Source of the DNA: Acanthamoeba sp. SK_2022b
Taxonomy: Eukaryota; Discosea; Longamoebia; Acanthamoebidae
DNA length: 38,170 bases
Assembly (NCBI GenBank): GCA_027943245.1
Contig: JANDJZ010000457.1
Coordinates: 1-38,170, forward strand
Reading direction: 5' to 3'
Part shown: positions 1-7,854 of the stretch, piece after piece
Layout: each line of letters starts with the position of its first letter
Position numbering within the stretch: position 1 is the first letter of the stretch
Translations under genes and position numbers: made by a program
Notes under the pieces: model-generated
Databases searched by the model: none
Told to the model about the DNA's origin: nothing
Seen by the model: only the letters and a program-made list of their open reading frames with translations

Positions 1-68
1 GCGTTGCCTGCAGGCACATAGAACTCGCGGCGGTGCGTTGCCTGCAGGCACATAGAACTCGCGGCGGT
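1..68. repeat. 34-bp perfect tandem duplication at the window edge
   Basis: Two identical 34-bp units lie head to tail at 1-34 and 35-68. Each contains the 12-bp palindrome TGCCTGCAGGCA. The array may continue left of the window. A unit of 34 is not a multiple of three, so if it lay in a gene it would shift the frame. On the minus strand one frame reads RREFYVPAGNA, which is protein-like. There is no spacer between the units, so this is not a CRISPR. Confidence 0.9.
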
Positions 69-536
69 AGGGCTGAGCTGGTCACCAGGGGCTGCCTGGC
101 GTGAGTGGGTCCCACGCATCGAGACCACCCGAGGCCTCGGCGTCGAAGGCATCCACGCTGAGCTGGCCGTACAGGGCGAATGCGCTGGGTCGGGCGCGAA
201 CGAGGAGCGAAGCCTCGGACGTTGATCAATGCGGAGTGGGTTCGAGTGCTCCGCCGCCCTACCGCACTGGCGCACTGGCGCGATGAGGGGTGAGCATCGT
301 TTGGATGGCTCAAATCGAGCCTGAGTGACGCGCTCCCGGGGACTTCGCGGCCACCATGCTGCTCCCTACAGGGAGGCTTATTCAAAACACCGAGGGCGCT
401 GAGCGCTCCGTAGAAAGGCTCGCCCTCGCACAAGGACAGCTGTCGCCCAGGAGCGGGCGCCTGCTAGGTTTGCGAGCTATCCGCTCTGTTATCGTAGAAC
501 TTCTGATGCTTATCTACAGATAACGGTATACACAAC
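69..536. other. Non-genic stretch with a gene remnant and two hairpins
   Basis: No intact gene is supported here. On the minus strand, 225 down to 82 is an open frame with no start codon; it reads like the C-terminus of a real protein (for example FALYGQLSVDAF, then GLDAWDPLTPGSPW before the stop) and is probably a remnant, family not recognised. Two perfect stems follow: CTCCCT/AGGGAG around 362-375, and CGAGGGCG at 391-398 with CGCCCTCG at 421-428. Neither has a T tract, so I do not call them terminators. Confidence 0.4.
510..523. promoter_or_regulatory. Palindrome just upstream of the first nuclease-like gene
   Basis: TTATCTACAGATAA is a stem of two TTATCT/AGATAA halves, 13 bp before the ATG at 537. 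A related half site, GTTATCGTAG, lies about 20 bp upstream. A TATACA hexamer at 527-532 sits too close to the ATG for an ordinary leader and there is no Shine-Dalgarno sequence, so the transcript could be leaderless. That it is an operator is inference from position and symmetry. Confidence 0.35.
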
Positions 537-1064
537 ATGCCCGATACGATCACCTTACTGGGGAAACGCGGCGAGTACGCAATTGGGAGCCAGCTTTTAC
601 GCCCGTTAAAAGACGGGTCTCACCCGATATTTGATCCGTGCCACCTTGGGGAAAAGGCGGAGTTACTCGACTTCGTAGTGCGGCTTCAAGAAGACGGACA
701 TCCTTTTGGTCCCTATTTTTTCTTGCAGGTTAAAGCGACCGGCAACAAACCTGAAGGAGGTTCCATACGCGCGGATTTCTCTCAAGAGGAAGTCACACGA
801 GCCCAAGCAATGAAAGCTCCTGTCTATGTCGCGGCGGTAGATGCATCCGAATGCAATCAGGAGAAGATCTACATCCAACCGATTTACAACGGAAGGAAAA
901 AAGGGATATCTCGAATAAAAACGTCGAAGCCTCTTGCTGATGTGAATGTGCTTCTGGCACTCTACGAAGAGGTAAAGGCACATTTTGAGTGCTCAACGGC
1001 GACGTTCAATGCCCCTTCGGGCCATCAGGAAGAGATCGGTGATGAGGAGCAAGGCAATGGATGA
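537..1064 (+). CDS. DUF4365-like protein, PD-(D/E)XK nuclease fold
   Basis: The 175-residue product has a GEYAIGSQLL start (residues 12-21), then D45 in LLDFVV and a QVK triad (Q64, K66) in FFLQVKATG. The spacing GE...D...QxK is that of DUF4365-type and other restriction-endonuclease-fold proteins, where D and K sit in the metal site. That fold assignment is from motif pattern only. It probably acts on DNA in the cytoplasm, but the substrate is unknown. There is no Shine-Dalgarno before the ATG. Its last codons overlap the start of the next gene by 8 bp, which implies one transcript and translational coupling. The C-terminal 30 residues are hydrophilic and may be a tail. Confidence 0.7.
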   Translation: MPDTITLLGKRGEYAIGSQLLRPLKDGSHPIFDPCHLGEKAELLDFVVRLQEDGHPFGPYFFLQVKATGNKPEGGSIRADFSQEEVTRAQAMKAPVYVAAVDASECNQEKIYIQPIYNGRKKGISRIKTSKPLADVNVLLALYEEVKAHFECSTATFNAPSGHQEEIGDEEQGNG

Positions 1065-1413
1065 GCGTAGTGCAGATCGATTCGCGACGTCTCTTGTTGC
1101 GCTTAGCTTGATCAGAGCTGGCTTTGAGGTCAGAGAGTCCGTGCGGTTTGGATCGAAAGTAATTGATATTCTTGCCAACCGGTTCGAAGACGACGGAAGT
1201 GAAACTATATTTGGAGTCGAATGCAAGTGGGTACGATTTCTCAACAACCTGCACAGAGAGAACTACTTCGCCCAAGCAAGCGCTTTAGCACTAAATAGCT
1301 TTCCCATCGAAGTCGCCGTCGTTATCGGTGACGGTGCCCAGATTCGCGTGACACCCGCCCTCCAAAAGCACATGGTTTTCGATGCCTCCGAGATGACTGT
1401 TGAACCCTTATAG
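1057..1413 (+). CDS. Putative PD-(D/E)XK nuclease-fold protein, partner of the preceding gene
   Basis: I choose the ATG at 1057 because GAGGAG at 1045-1050 sits 6 bp upstream; a longer frame is open back to 985 but lies inside the previous gene. The 118-residue protein starts with a helix (SADRFATSLVALSLIRAGFEV), then D37 in VIDILANR and E55-C56-K57 in GVECKW. This D-x17-ExK arrangement is the classic metal site of restriction-endonuclease-like folds. The residues needed for catalysis therefore look present, unlike the QVK form in its neighbour. It may be a nuclease subunit, a resolvase-like or a defence protein. No function can be named from sequence alone. Confidence 0.7.
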   Translation: MDERSADRFATSLVALSLIRAGFEVRESVRFGSKVIDILANRFEDDGSETIFGVECKWVRFLNNLHRENYFAQASALALNSFPIEVAVVIGDGAQIRVTPALQKHMVFDASEMTVEPL

Positions 1414-1650
1414 GCGGAAGATATGCGAAGGCTTTTATCGCTGAGCGGCTGACTCTCAGTAGGTCAGAGCGCATTGCCGAACGTCCGCTCAGGGTCGATT
1501 GCTGGCCGACACGAACGACCACTGATAGGTCGCTCATTTTTGTCGCGCTGCCCCATCAAGTCTGCCCTCCGGCGACAGACCACACCCAGCCCAAAGCCGA
1601 CGTGCTTGGCAGGTGGTCCCCGATCCAACGGCATCACGGCTCACGCCTCC

Positions 1651-4600
1651 CTATGTTCCAGCGAGTATTTTTATGGCACTGTCGACTGACTGCCGCTTCC
1701 TCCAGAATTCCCTCCAGGGATCTTCCTGCTGAAAACTCAAATACTCCCGCGCCGTCGCAATTGTCCACTGCGCGCCGCCCTTGAGCTCCTTGAGCTGCTC
1801 CCAACCCACCGGCATCGAAACCCCCAACCCGGGCCGCGAGCGCGCTGAGAAGGCGCACGCGGTGGTCTGCCCATGGCCGTTGCGAAGGTAGTCGATGAAG
1901 ATTCTCCCGACGCGGTTTTTGCCGCCCATCACAGAAACGAACCGGCTTGGGATCACCCGCGCCATGTGCTTCACCACGGATTGCGAGAACGCTTTCACCT
2001 CGGTGTAGTCGCGCTTGGGCGTGATCGGCACCACTATGTGCAGTCCCTTTCCACCGCTGGTCTTGAGCCAGCACTCCAGGCCCAGCTCGGCGAGCATCAC
2101 GCGGGTGAGCTGCGCGGCCTCCTGAAGCATCGGCCAGGTGACACCCTCTCCAGGATCAAGGTCCAGCACGAACCGGTCCGGCTGGTCGATGCGGGCGACC
2201 TTGGAGTTCCACGTGTGGAACTCAACCACGTTCATCTGCGCTGCCGCAATCAGCGCGTTTGCGGAGTTCACAGCCAACAGCGCCTCGTGACCGGGCCACA
2301 GGGCGGGGTCCAGTTCCTTGAGCCCCGGCATCTTGCTTTCTGGGTGCTTCTGAAAAAACAACTGCCCCGTAATCCCGTTTGGCGCTCGGACCAGCGATGC
2401 TGGCCGATCCTTGAGATGGGGCAGCATCCACTCGGCAACGCTTTCGTAGTAGCGCACAAGATCAATCTTGCGCAATCCCGTGGTGGGGTCAATCACCCGG
2501 TCGGGATGAGTGATCTTGACCTTGGAGATCGTCTGCGCTGCCTTGGACTCTGTCGCAACGGGGGCAAGCGCTGAGGCGGCTGGGTTCTTCACGCGCTCGC
2601 GGATGATCATCTTCGCCGGCTTGTCCGTGCGGATACCTCGGAACACCGCGTGCCGAATGCGTTTGTCGGGGGTCCATTCCCCAAACGCCACCTCTACCAC
2701 CAGGGAGGGACGGACCCACCGCTCAGCACCGACCTTGCGCTTGGACCACCGGCCCGGCTTGAACTCGGCTGCGTCCAGAGGCGGGTCCGGAACTTCGAGC
2801 TTCACCAATCGGGCATGCAGTTCGGCCCCCGTCGAGGAACCCCATCCCGTGCCGACGGATCCGGCCGCCACAAGCTTCCCCTCCTCGTGATAACCCAGCA
2901 GCAGACTACCGACCTCTTTGGCAGCGCCAGTGCGGTCGGTGAAGCCCAGAACCACGAACTCCTGCCTGTGCTGGCACTTGAGCTTCATCCAGCTGTCGGT
3001 CCTCCCGGATTCATACGTTGCATCCGCCCGCTTGATCATCAGGCCCTCTAGCCCCATGTCGCAGGCGGCGCCCAAAAGCTGGGAGGGCGCGACCTCGAAA
3101 GCCTGGCTAAACCGGACGGTGCTGCTCTCGCGTTTGTCGAACAGCTCCTGGAGCAGCTGCCGCCGCGCTACCAGCGGTACGCTGCGAAGGTCCTGATCGC
3201 CCAGGTAGGGCACATCGAACACGAACATCACGATTTCCCGCGTGCGAGCGTTGTCAATCGCGTTCTGAAGGCGGTTGAAATCCGGGATACCGGCGTCATT
3301 CAGCACCACGATTTCCCCATCCAGCCAAGCGCGGGTCAGGCCAAGCTCCGCGATGCAATCGGCCACCTGCTGCAGCTTCTCTGTCCAGTCATTACCGTTG
3401 CGCGTATAGAGGCGAACCTCGTCTCCTTCCACGCGCGCAAGAATGCGATAGCCGTCGAACTTGGTCTCGATGATCCAGTCGCCATCAGGGACCGACGACA
3501 CCAGCGTGGCGAGTTGCGGCTCCAGCTTGGCAGGAAGGCGGGACTTTTTGGCGTTCGCCAGCGGTTGAAATGTGGCGCCAAGTGCGGATCCCGTCGTGCC
3601 AACGACCGGCTCACGTTCCTCCGCGAGTCCCAGCGGCGTCTCGACCACGCTGTCGGGCAGCGCGGCGATGACGTCGTACTCTGTGCTCGGCCGTGCCCAG
3701 GCGTCGCCGCGTTTCTTGAACAGCATCCACTGATCCTGCTTTTTCTCGCCAGGCTTCGAGATGCGCACAAGTTCCCAAAGACCCGCAAGCTTTTGGCCGT
3801 GGAGGTGGAACATGATTTTGCCCTTGGCCAGCCCGTCGCGAGGATCGCCCACGGGCTCCCACGTTCCGCGGTCCCAGATGAGGACCTTGCCGGCGCCGTA
3901 CTCGCCTTTCGGAATGGTCCCCTCGAAGGTGTTGTAGTCGGTGGGGTGGTCCTCGACATGAATGGCCATGGACTTGACCTTGGGGTCGAACGATGGACCT
4001 TTTGGTACCGCCCAGCTCACCATGACGCCGTCCATCTCCAGCCGGAAGTCGTAGTGCAGACGGGACGCCCAGTGTTTCTGGATCACAAACTGCAATGGCT
4101 CCGCCGCGCCCTTTGCGCGACGAGGGAGCTTCGCAGCAGCGCCGGGGGGTTCGGAAGTCTTCGTGAAATCGCGCTTGGCCTTGTACTGTGCGAGCGGTTC
4201 GGGAGTGGATGGGGGTTTGGCTTTCGCCGTCCTCTCGGCCTTCTTCGTGGCAAGCGATTTCTTGACAGCTATGGTCGGTTTGCGCACCGCTCGTGCTTTT
4301 TCGACAGTGAGCTCCGCCCACACCGGGGCATGGTCGCTCGGACTCTCCTTGCCGCGCTCCTCGCGTTCCACTCCCGCGTCCAGCAGCTTCAGCGAGTGTC
4401 CAACGAGAATGTGGTCGATGCGCAGCCCGGCGTCGCGTTCCCACCGCTTGCGCCGGTAATCCCAGAACGTGAAGGGCACCTTGCGATGGACCTTGCCGAT
4501 GGCATCCGTCCAACCTTGCGCCAGGATGCTGGCAAAGGCGGCACGCGCCTCCGGCTGCAACAGCGCGTCATCGCGCCAAGTATCGGGTTTGTAGATATCT

Positions 4601-5064
4601 GCGTCCGTGGGCACAACGTTCCAGTCACCCAACAGCACCACAGGGTGCCCGGAATGCCAGAGCTCCTCGGTCCGGCGCCGTAGGCGCTCGAACCAGCGAA
4701 GCTTGTAGTCAAACTTGGGGCCCGGCTGGGGATTGCCGTTGGGCAAATACAGGCAGGCAAACAAGATCCCCGTGATGGCCGCCTCCAGGTAGCGCGCCTC
4801 CTTGTCTGTCGAGTCACCAGGCAACGCCGTGACGATGGGCAGAGGGTCCGCATTGCGGCTCAGTATGGCAACGCCGTTCCAGGTGCGCTGCCCCACCACC
4901 AAGCTGCTGTACCCGGCCTCCTGCAGCGCGGCGGTCGGAAAATCAGCCGTCGGGCATTTGATTTCCTGCAGCGCGACCACATCGGGCTGGGTGCGTTGCA
5001 GCCAGTCCACCAGCAGCGCTAAACGCTTGTTGACGTTGTTGACGTTCCACGTCGCGACGCGCAC
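1651..5064 (-). CDS. ligD: ExoIII-LigD fusion: AP endonuclease plus multifunctional NHEJ ligase
   Basis: One 1137-residue frame from a GTG start carries four modules. Residues 1-252 are an exonuclease III/AP endonuclease (E34 in ALQEIK, D147 and N149 in GDWN, D244-H245 in SDH). A Lys/Ala/Pro-rich linker with no Met follows at 253-320. Residues 322-460 are the 3'-phosphoesterase (H331, H337, D339, R341, H373, Y377 match the known LigD metal/phosphate set). Residues 500-825 are the ATP-dependent ligase (adenylated K535 in ETKFDGYR). Residues 850-1125 are the primase-type polymerase (D968 and D970 in LDLD, D1058 in FIDYL). The PE-LIG-POL order is that of Pseudomonas-type LigD, which normally begins near LAQYKAKRDF (here residue 291). 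ExoIII is normally a separate protein, so the N-terminal addition is the oddity. It is last in the operon, 4 bp after the DUF3606 gene. It processes and seals double-strand breaks held by Ku. Confidence 0.95.
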   Translation of the reverse strand: MRVATWNVNNVNKRLALLVDWLQRTQPDVVALQEIKCPTADFPTAALQEAGYSSLVVGQRTWNGVAILSRNADPLPIVTALPGDSTDKEARYLEAAITGILFACLYLPNGNPQPGPKFDYKLRWFERLRRRTEELWHSGHPVVLLGDWNVVPTDADIYKPDTWRDDALLQPEARAAFASILAQGWTDAIGKVHRKVPFTFWDYRRKRWERDAGLRIDHILVGHSLKLLDAGVEREERGKESPSDHAPVWAELTVEKARAVRKPTIAVKKSLATKKAERTAKAKPPSTPEPLAQYKAKRDFTKTSEPPGAAAKLPRRAKGAAEPLQFVIQKHWASRLHYDFRLEMDGVMVSWAVPKGPSFDPKVKSMAIHVEDHPTDYNTFEGTIPKGEYGAGKVLIWDRGTWEPVGDPRDGLAKGKIMFHLHGQKLAGLWELVRISKPGEKKQDQWMLFKKRGDAWARPSTEYDVIAALPDSVVETPLGLAEEREPVVGTTGSALGATFQPLANAKKSRLPAKLEPQLATLVSSVPDGDWIIETKFDGYRILARVEGDEVRLYTRNGNDWTEKLQQVADCIAELGLTRAWLDGEIVVLNDAGIPDFNRLQNAIDNARTREIVMFVFDVPYLGDQDLRSVPLVARRQLLQELFDKRESSTVRFSQAFEVAPSQLLGAACDMGLEGLMIKRADATYESGRTDSWMKLKCQHRQEFVVLGFTDRTGAAKEVGSLLLGYHEEGKLVAAGSVGTGWGSSTGAELHARLVKLEVPDPPLDAAEFKPGRWSKRKVGAERWVRPSLVVEVAFGEWTPDKRIRHAVFRGIRTDKPAKMIIRERVKNPAASALAPVATESKAAQTISKVKITHPDRVIDPTTGLRKIDLVRYYESVAEWMLPHLKDRPASLVRAPNGITGQLFFQKHPESKMPGLKELDPALWPGHEALLAVNSANALIAAAQMNVVEFHTWNSKVARIDQPDRFVLDLDPGEGVTWPMLQEAAQLTRVMLAELGLECWLKTSGGKGLHIVVPITPKRDYTEVKAFSQSVVKHMARVIPSRFVSVMGGKNRVGRIFIDYLRNGHGQTTACAFSARSRPGLGVSMPVGWEQLKELKGGAQWTIATAREYLSFQQEDPWREFWRKRQSVDSAIKILAGT

Positions 5065-5068
5065 AGGC

Positions 5069-5251
5069 TCACCGGATGCCCTTCAGGTGTTCCTCGACAG
5101 CGGCAGCATCGTTGCCCACGGCGCGGACAGCGGCTTCGAGTTGCTCCGGCGTCACGTTGAACTTCTTCGCCCAGTCGCGAACCTCGTACTCTTGGGAGAG
5201 GCTGATGCGTTTGCGGTCCTGGCCGCCGGATTGGGATTTGTCGTCGGGCAT
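5069..5251 (-). CDS. DUF3606 domain protein in the Ku-LigD operon
   Basis: The 60-residue protein has a polar N-terminus (residues 1-17) and a DUF3606-like core: YEVRDWAKKFNVTPEQLEAAV, then GNDAAAVEEHL. Such small proteins are common in Burkholderiales and their role is not established. A GGAG Shine-Dalgarno sits upstream of the ATG at 5251. It lies 27 bp downstream of Ku and ends 4 bp before the ExoIII-LigD start, so it must be co-transcribed and probably coupled. The ferritin-free helical core with WAKKF resembles a short DNA- or protein-binding helix bundle. That it helps end joining is inference from position. Confidence 0.85.
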   Translation of the reverse strand: MPDDKSQSGGQDRKRISLSQEYEVRDWAKKFNVTPEQLEAAVRAVGNDAAAVEEHLKGIR

Positions 5252-5278
5252 GTTGGCTCCAGAGGTGGAAACTGTAGA

Positions 5279-6193
5279 TCAAGCGGCTTTGCGTTCAGTA
5301 CCGGACTTTCGCGCGGCAGACTTGGCCGGTGTCTTCTTGGCGGAGGCCTTGCTCGCCTGCTTGGCCGGGGCTTTGGTAGCTGACTTGTCGCTGGGCTTTC
5401 CGCCGCCTTTGAGGCTGCGCTGCAGCAACGCGGTGAGATCGATGACATCGGCGGACTGAGGTGCTTCCTCCTCAGGTTCGAGCACCGTCTTTCCTTCCCC
5501 TGCCTTGGCTTTCTTCTCGACGAGTTTCATGACCTGAATGCGGAACTCATCCTTGAAGTCGGCGGGGTTCCACTTTCCGGACATTTCTTCGACCAACTGG
5601 GTGGCCATCTTGAGTTCGGCTGCGCTCACAGACTTGCGGCCCTCCGCAGGGAGATCGAGGCTGTCCAGCGTTTTGACTTCGTCGCCCCAGCGCAGCAAAG
5701 ACAGCACCAGCGCTGGTCCGGAAGGTACGAGTGCCGCAAGGTGCTGCTTTGTCGCAATCACCACTTTGGCCAAGCCGATTTTTCCGGTGGAGATCAATGC
5801 TTCCCTCAGGAGGGTATAGACCTTGTCACTCTTGTTGATCGGCGCGACGTAGTAGGGGCGCTCTAAGAAGACAAACGGCAGTTCGTTGGCTTCGATGAAC
5901 CGCTCGATGGAGATGGTTTGTGTGGTCTTGGGAAAGACTGCTTCTATCTCTTCGGGGCTGATGATCACGTACTTGTCATCTTCGTACTCGACGCCCTTGA
6001 CGATGTTCTCTTTGGTGATTTCGCGGCCGGTGCGCTTGTTCACGCGCTTGTAGCCCACCGGGTCCATGCTGCGCTTGTCCAGCCAGTCAAAGTCCACGCC
6101 TTCCTCTGTCGCCGCTGTGTGGAGGCCAACAGGGATGTGAACCAATCCGAACGTGATGGCACCCTTCCAGAGGGTGCGGCTGCCAGTGGCCAT
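5279..6193 (-). CDS. ku: Ku protein, NHEJ DNA-end-binding factor
   Basis: The 304-residue protein begins MATGSRTLWKGAITFGLVHIP, the hallmark start of bacterial Ku, and keeps the full beta-barrel core to about residue 255. The segment VIDLTALLQRSL (250-261) matches the conserved C-terminal region that recruits LigD. After it comes a Lys/Ala-rich tail (263-304), which in other bacterial Ku proteins adds DNA affinity. It homodimerises as a ring on broken ends. GGAGAG precedes the ATG. It is the first gene of an operon with the DUF3606 protein and ExoIII-LigD. An IS element begins only 60 bp upstream, so the native promoter may be cut or displaced. Confidence 0.97.
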   Translation of the reverse strand: MATGSRTLWKGAITFGLVHIPVGLHTAATEEGVDFDWLDKRSMDPVGYKRVNKRTGREITKENIVKGVEYEDDKYVIISPEEIEAVFPKTTQTISIERFIEANELPFVFLERPYYVAPINKSDKVYTLLREALISTGKIGLAKVVIATKQHLAALVPSGPALVLSLLRWGDEVKTLDSLDLPAEGRKSVSAAELKMATQLVEEMSGKWNPADFKDEFRIQVMKLVEKKAKAGEGKTVLEPEEEAPQSADVIDLTALLQRSLKGGGKPSDKSATKAPAKQASKASAKKTPAKSAARKSGTERKAA

Positions 6194-6247
6194 GGAGCTC
6201 TCCGCAGTTTGACTGCAGAAAGTTTGCTCGGCTGCCTTGTTGACGGA

Positions 6248-6253
6248 TGTAGG
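6248..6253. repeat. 6-bp target duplication of the left IS copy (TGTAGG; partner 7331-7336)
   Basis: TGTAGG occurs directly before the left IS end (6248-6253) and directly after the right end (7331-7336). A 6-bp duplication fits the IS481 family. Because both flanks match, this copy inserted here on its own. The TAG inside the right-hand repeat is the transposase stop codon. Confidence 0.93.
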
Positions 6254-7330
6254 TGTCGCATCCCGGACGATTGCATAGACTCTAAACGCTATCCACTCTT
6301 CATGGCCCGAGCCGTTCTAAAGGAGTTGATAGAGTCCTTGCAATCCACCCAGGGAGTGAAGCCATGTTGATAGCCCTGCACAAGAACGCCCGCACCACGC
6401 CCGCCGTGCGTGCCGAGATCGCAGCCAGCGATGAACCAGCCAGCATCCTGGCCCAGCGCTTTGGGATCACTGAGCAGACGGTCTACAAGTGGAAGAAGCG
6501 CGATGTCTTTGCAGACCGCTCGCACACGGCCCATCGCCTGCAGACGGTGCTCACGCCTGCGCAAGAGACCGTGGTGGTTCACTTGCGCCGTACCTTGCTG
6601 CTACCTTTGGATGACCTGCTGGCCGTGACACGGGAGTTCATCTGTCCCCATGTCTCGCGCTCCGGGCTGGACAGGTGCTTGCGCCGCCATGGAGCGGGCA
6701 ACCTCAACGCCCTCAAGCCCCAGGAGCCTGCGGTAGCCCACAAGGCCTTCAAGAGCTACGAGCCAGGCTACGTGCACATGGACGTGAAGTACCTGCCCCA
6801 GATGCAGGATGAGAGCAGCCGGCGCTACCTATTCGTGGCCATCGACAGGGCCACGCGTTGGGTGTTTGTGCAGCTCAAGTCCAACAAGACCGCCGCCAGT
6901 GCACAGGCCTTCCTCAAGGCGTTGCACAAGGCCTGTCCGATCAGGATCAACAAGCTGTTGACCGACAACGGCAAAGAGTTCACGGACCGTCTGTTTGCCA
7001 GCAAGGAACGCGAACCCAGCGGCAACCATGAATTCGATCAACTGTGCCGGGAGTTGGGCATAGAGCACCGATTGACCAAGCCCAGGACGCCCAGAACCAA
7101 CGGCATGGTGGAGCGGTTCAATGGACGCATTGCGGACGTTCTGAAGACCCACCGGTTCAACAGCCGCGAGGACATGGAGGAGACCTTGCTGCGCTATGTG
7201 GCCTTGTACAACCACCAGTTGCCGCAGTCAGCGCTCAAGAGCAGTACGCCGATGCAGGCCATGAAAGATTGGTACCAGACCCACCCGCACCTGTTTCACA
7301 AGCGACCATATGATCGTACGGGATGCGACA
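6254..7330 (+). mobile_element. IS481-family insertion sequence, copy 1, intact (1077 bp)
   Basis: The ends are inverted repeats: TGTCGCATCCCGGACGATTG on the left and TGTCGCATCCCGTACGATCA on the right (reverse complement). They share 12 bases, differ at one, then match again. The element is flanked by the 6-bp repeat TGTAGG and encodes one transposase. Its length is the same as the copy at 28771-29847, and the two proteins are identical over 322 residues, which points to recent movement. It lies between Ku (minus) and a small plus-strand gene that were probably divergent neighbours before insertion. Confidence 0.95.
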
Positions 7331-7335
7331 TGTAG
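6364..7335 (+). CDS. IS481-family transposase, copy 1
   Basis: The 323-residue protein has an N-terminal helix-turn-helix (residues 15-45, ILAQRFGITEQTVYKWKKR) and an RNase-H-fold integrase core. The DDE residues are D140 (HMDVKYLPQ), D201 (LLTDNGKEF) and E250 (TNGMVERFNGR). GGGAG stands upstream of the ATG. The IS ends at base 7330 within the codon after GAC, so the last residue (Met) and the TAG stop come from the target duplication. It cuts and joins IS ends and looks fully functional. Confidence 0.95.
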   Translation: MLIALHKNARTTPAVRAEIAASDEPASILAQRFGITEQTVYKWKKRDVFADRSHTAHRLQTVLTPAQETVVVHLRRTLLLPLDDLLAVTREFICPHVSRSGLDRCLRRHGAGNLNALKPQEPAVAHKAFKSYEPGYVHMDVKYLPQMQDESSRRYLFVAIDRATRWVFVQLKSNKTAASAQAFLKALHKACPIRINKLLTDNGKEFTDRLFASKEREPSGNHEFDQLCRELGIEHRLTKPRTPRTNGMVERFNGRIADVLKTHRFNSREDMEETLLRYVALYNHQLPQSALKSSTPMQAMKDWYQTHPHLFHKRPYDRTGCDM

Positions 7336-7403
7336 GCAGCGACTTAACGTTTCCGTAGGTTTGGGCACATTCCAGCACCAGTTGTCCGTGCCTATACTTC
7401 GGC

Positions 7404-7748
7404 ATGGTCGATGTACTACGCCTCCTCGCCGTTCATGTTGCGGAGCCTGACCCCGGGATGTTTGAATGGGTCATCACTGAACGCGTGAACGAGGATCAAT
7501 GGAAGGAAATCGATCGCGCCAAGGAAGGATACAAAACCTACAAAACCGCCATGGCCAGCGGACTGATGGCATTGGAAGAGATGATCGCCGACCTGGATGT
7601 GGGGCCGCGAAGAGACACTGAGCAGACCGACCGACAGCAGACCCCATCTGAAGGAAGGATTCAGCCAGCGACATCCGATGGGAAGGATGCTGCCTCGCCC
7701 AAGGGGCCAACGAACGCTGCCTACTTTGGATTCGGCCCCATCCGGTAG
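7404..7748 (+). CDS. Hypothetical protein, 114 residues
   Basis: I do not recognise the family. Residues 1-62 look folded (MVDVLRLLAVHVAEPDPGMFEW, then an acidic helix with EYKTYKTAM-like spacing and ALEEMIADLDVG). Residues 65-105 are polar, rich in Gln, Thr, Pro and Ser, and probably disordered. No membrane segment or signal is seen. A TATACT hexamer at 7393-7398 lies only 6 bp from the ATG with no Shine-Dalgarno, so a leaderless message is possible. The first base of its upstream region was reshaped by the IS insertion 68 bp away. Confidence 0.55.
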   Translation: MVDVLRLLAVHVAEPDPGMFEWVITERVNEDQWKEIDRAKEGYKTYKTAMASGLMALEEMIADLDVGPRRDTEQTDRQQTPSEGRIQPATSDGKDAASPKGPTNAAYFGFGPIR

Positions 7749-7854
7749 CTCCGGAATCCCATCCAGACGATGCTCACCCCTTATCCCGCCAGTGTGGCAG
7801 GGCGGCCGAGCGCTCAACCCCTGCATAGGTATTTTCTAAACTCCAGCAGCCGCT

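Noticed and set aside
1..68. CRISPR array
   Set aside because: The two units touch with no spacer, and no cas gene is near.
230..265. tRNA-like GGTTCGAGT element
   Set aside because: No acceptor, D or anticodon stems can be built around it.
101..286. 61-codon plus-strand gene
   Set aside because: Low-quality composition and no ribosome site; the opposite strand carries the protein-like remnant.
3514..4683. 389-codon plus-strand frame inside the ExoIII-LigD gene
   Set aside because: No domain is visible, and all catalytic motifs of LigD are read on the other strand.
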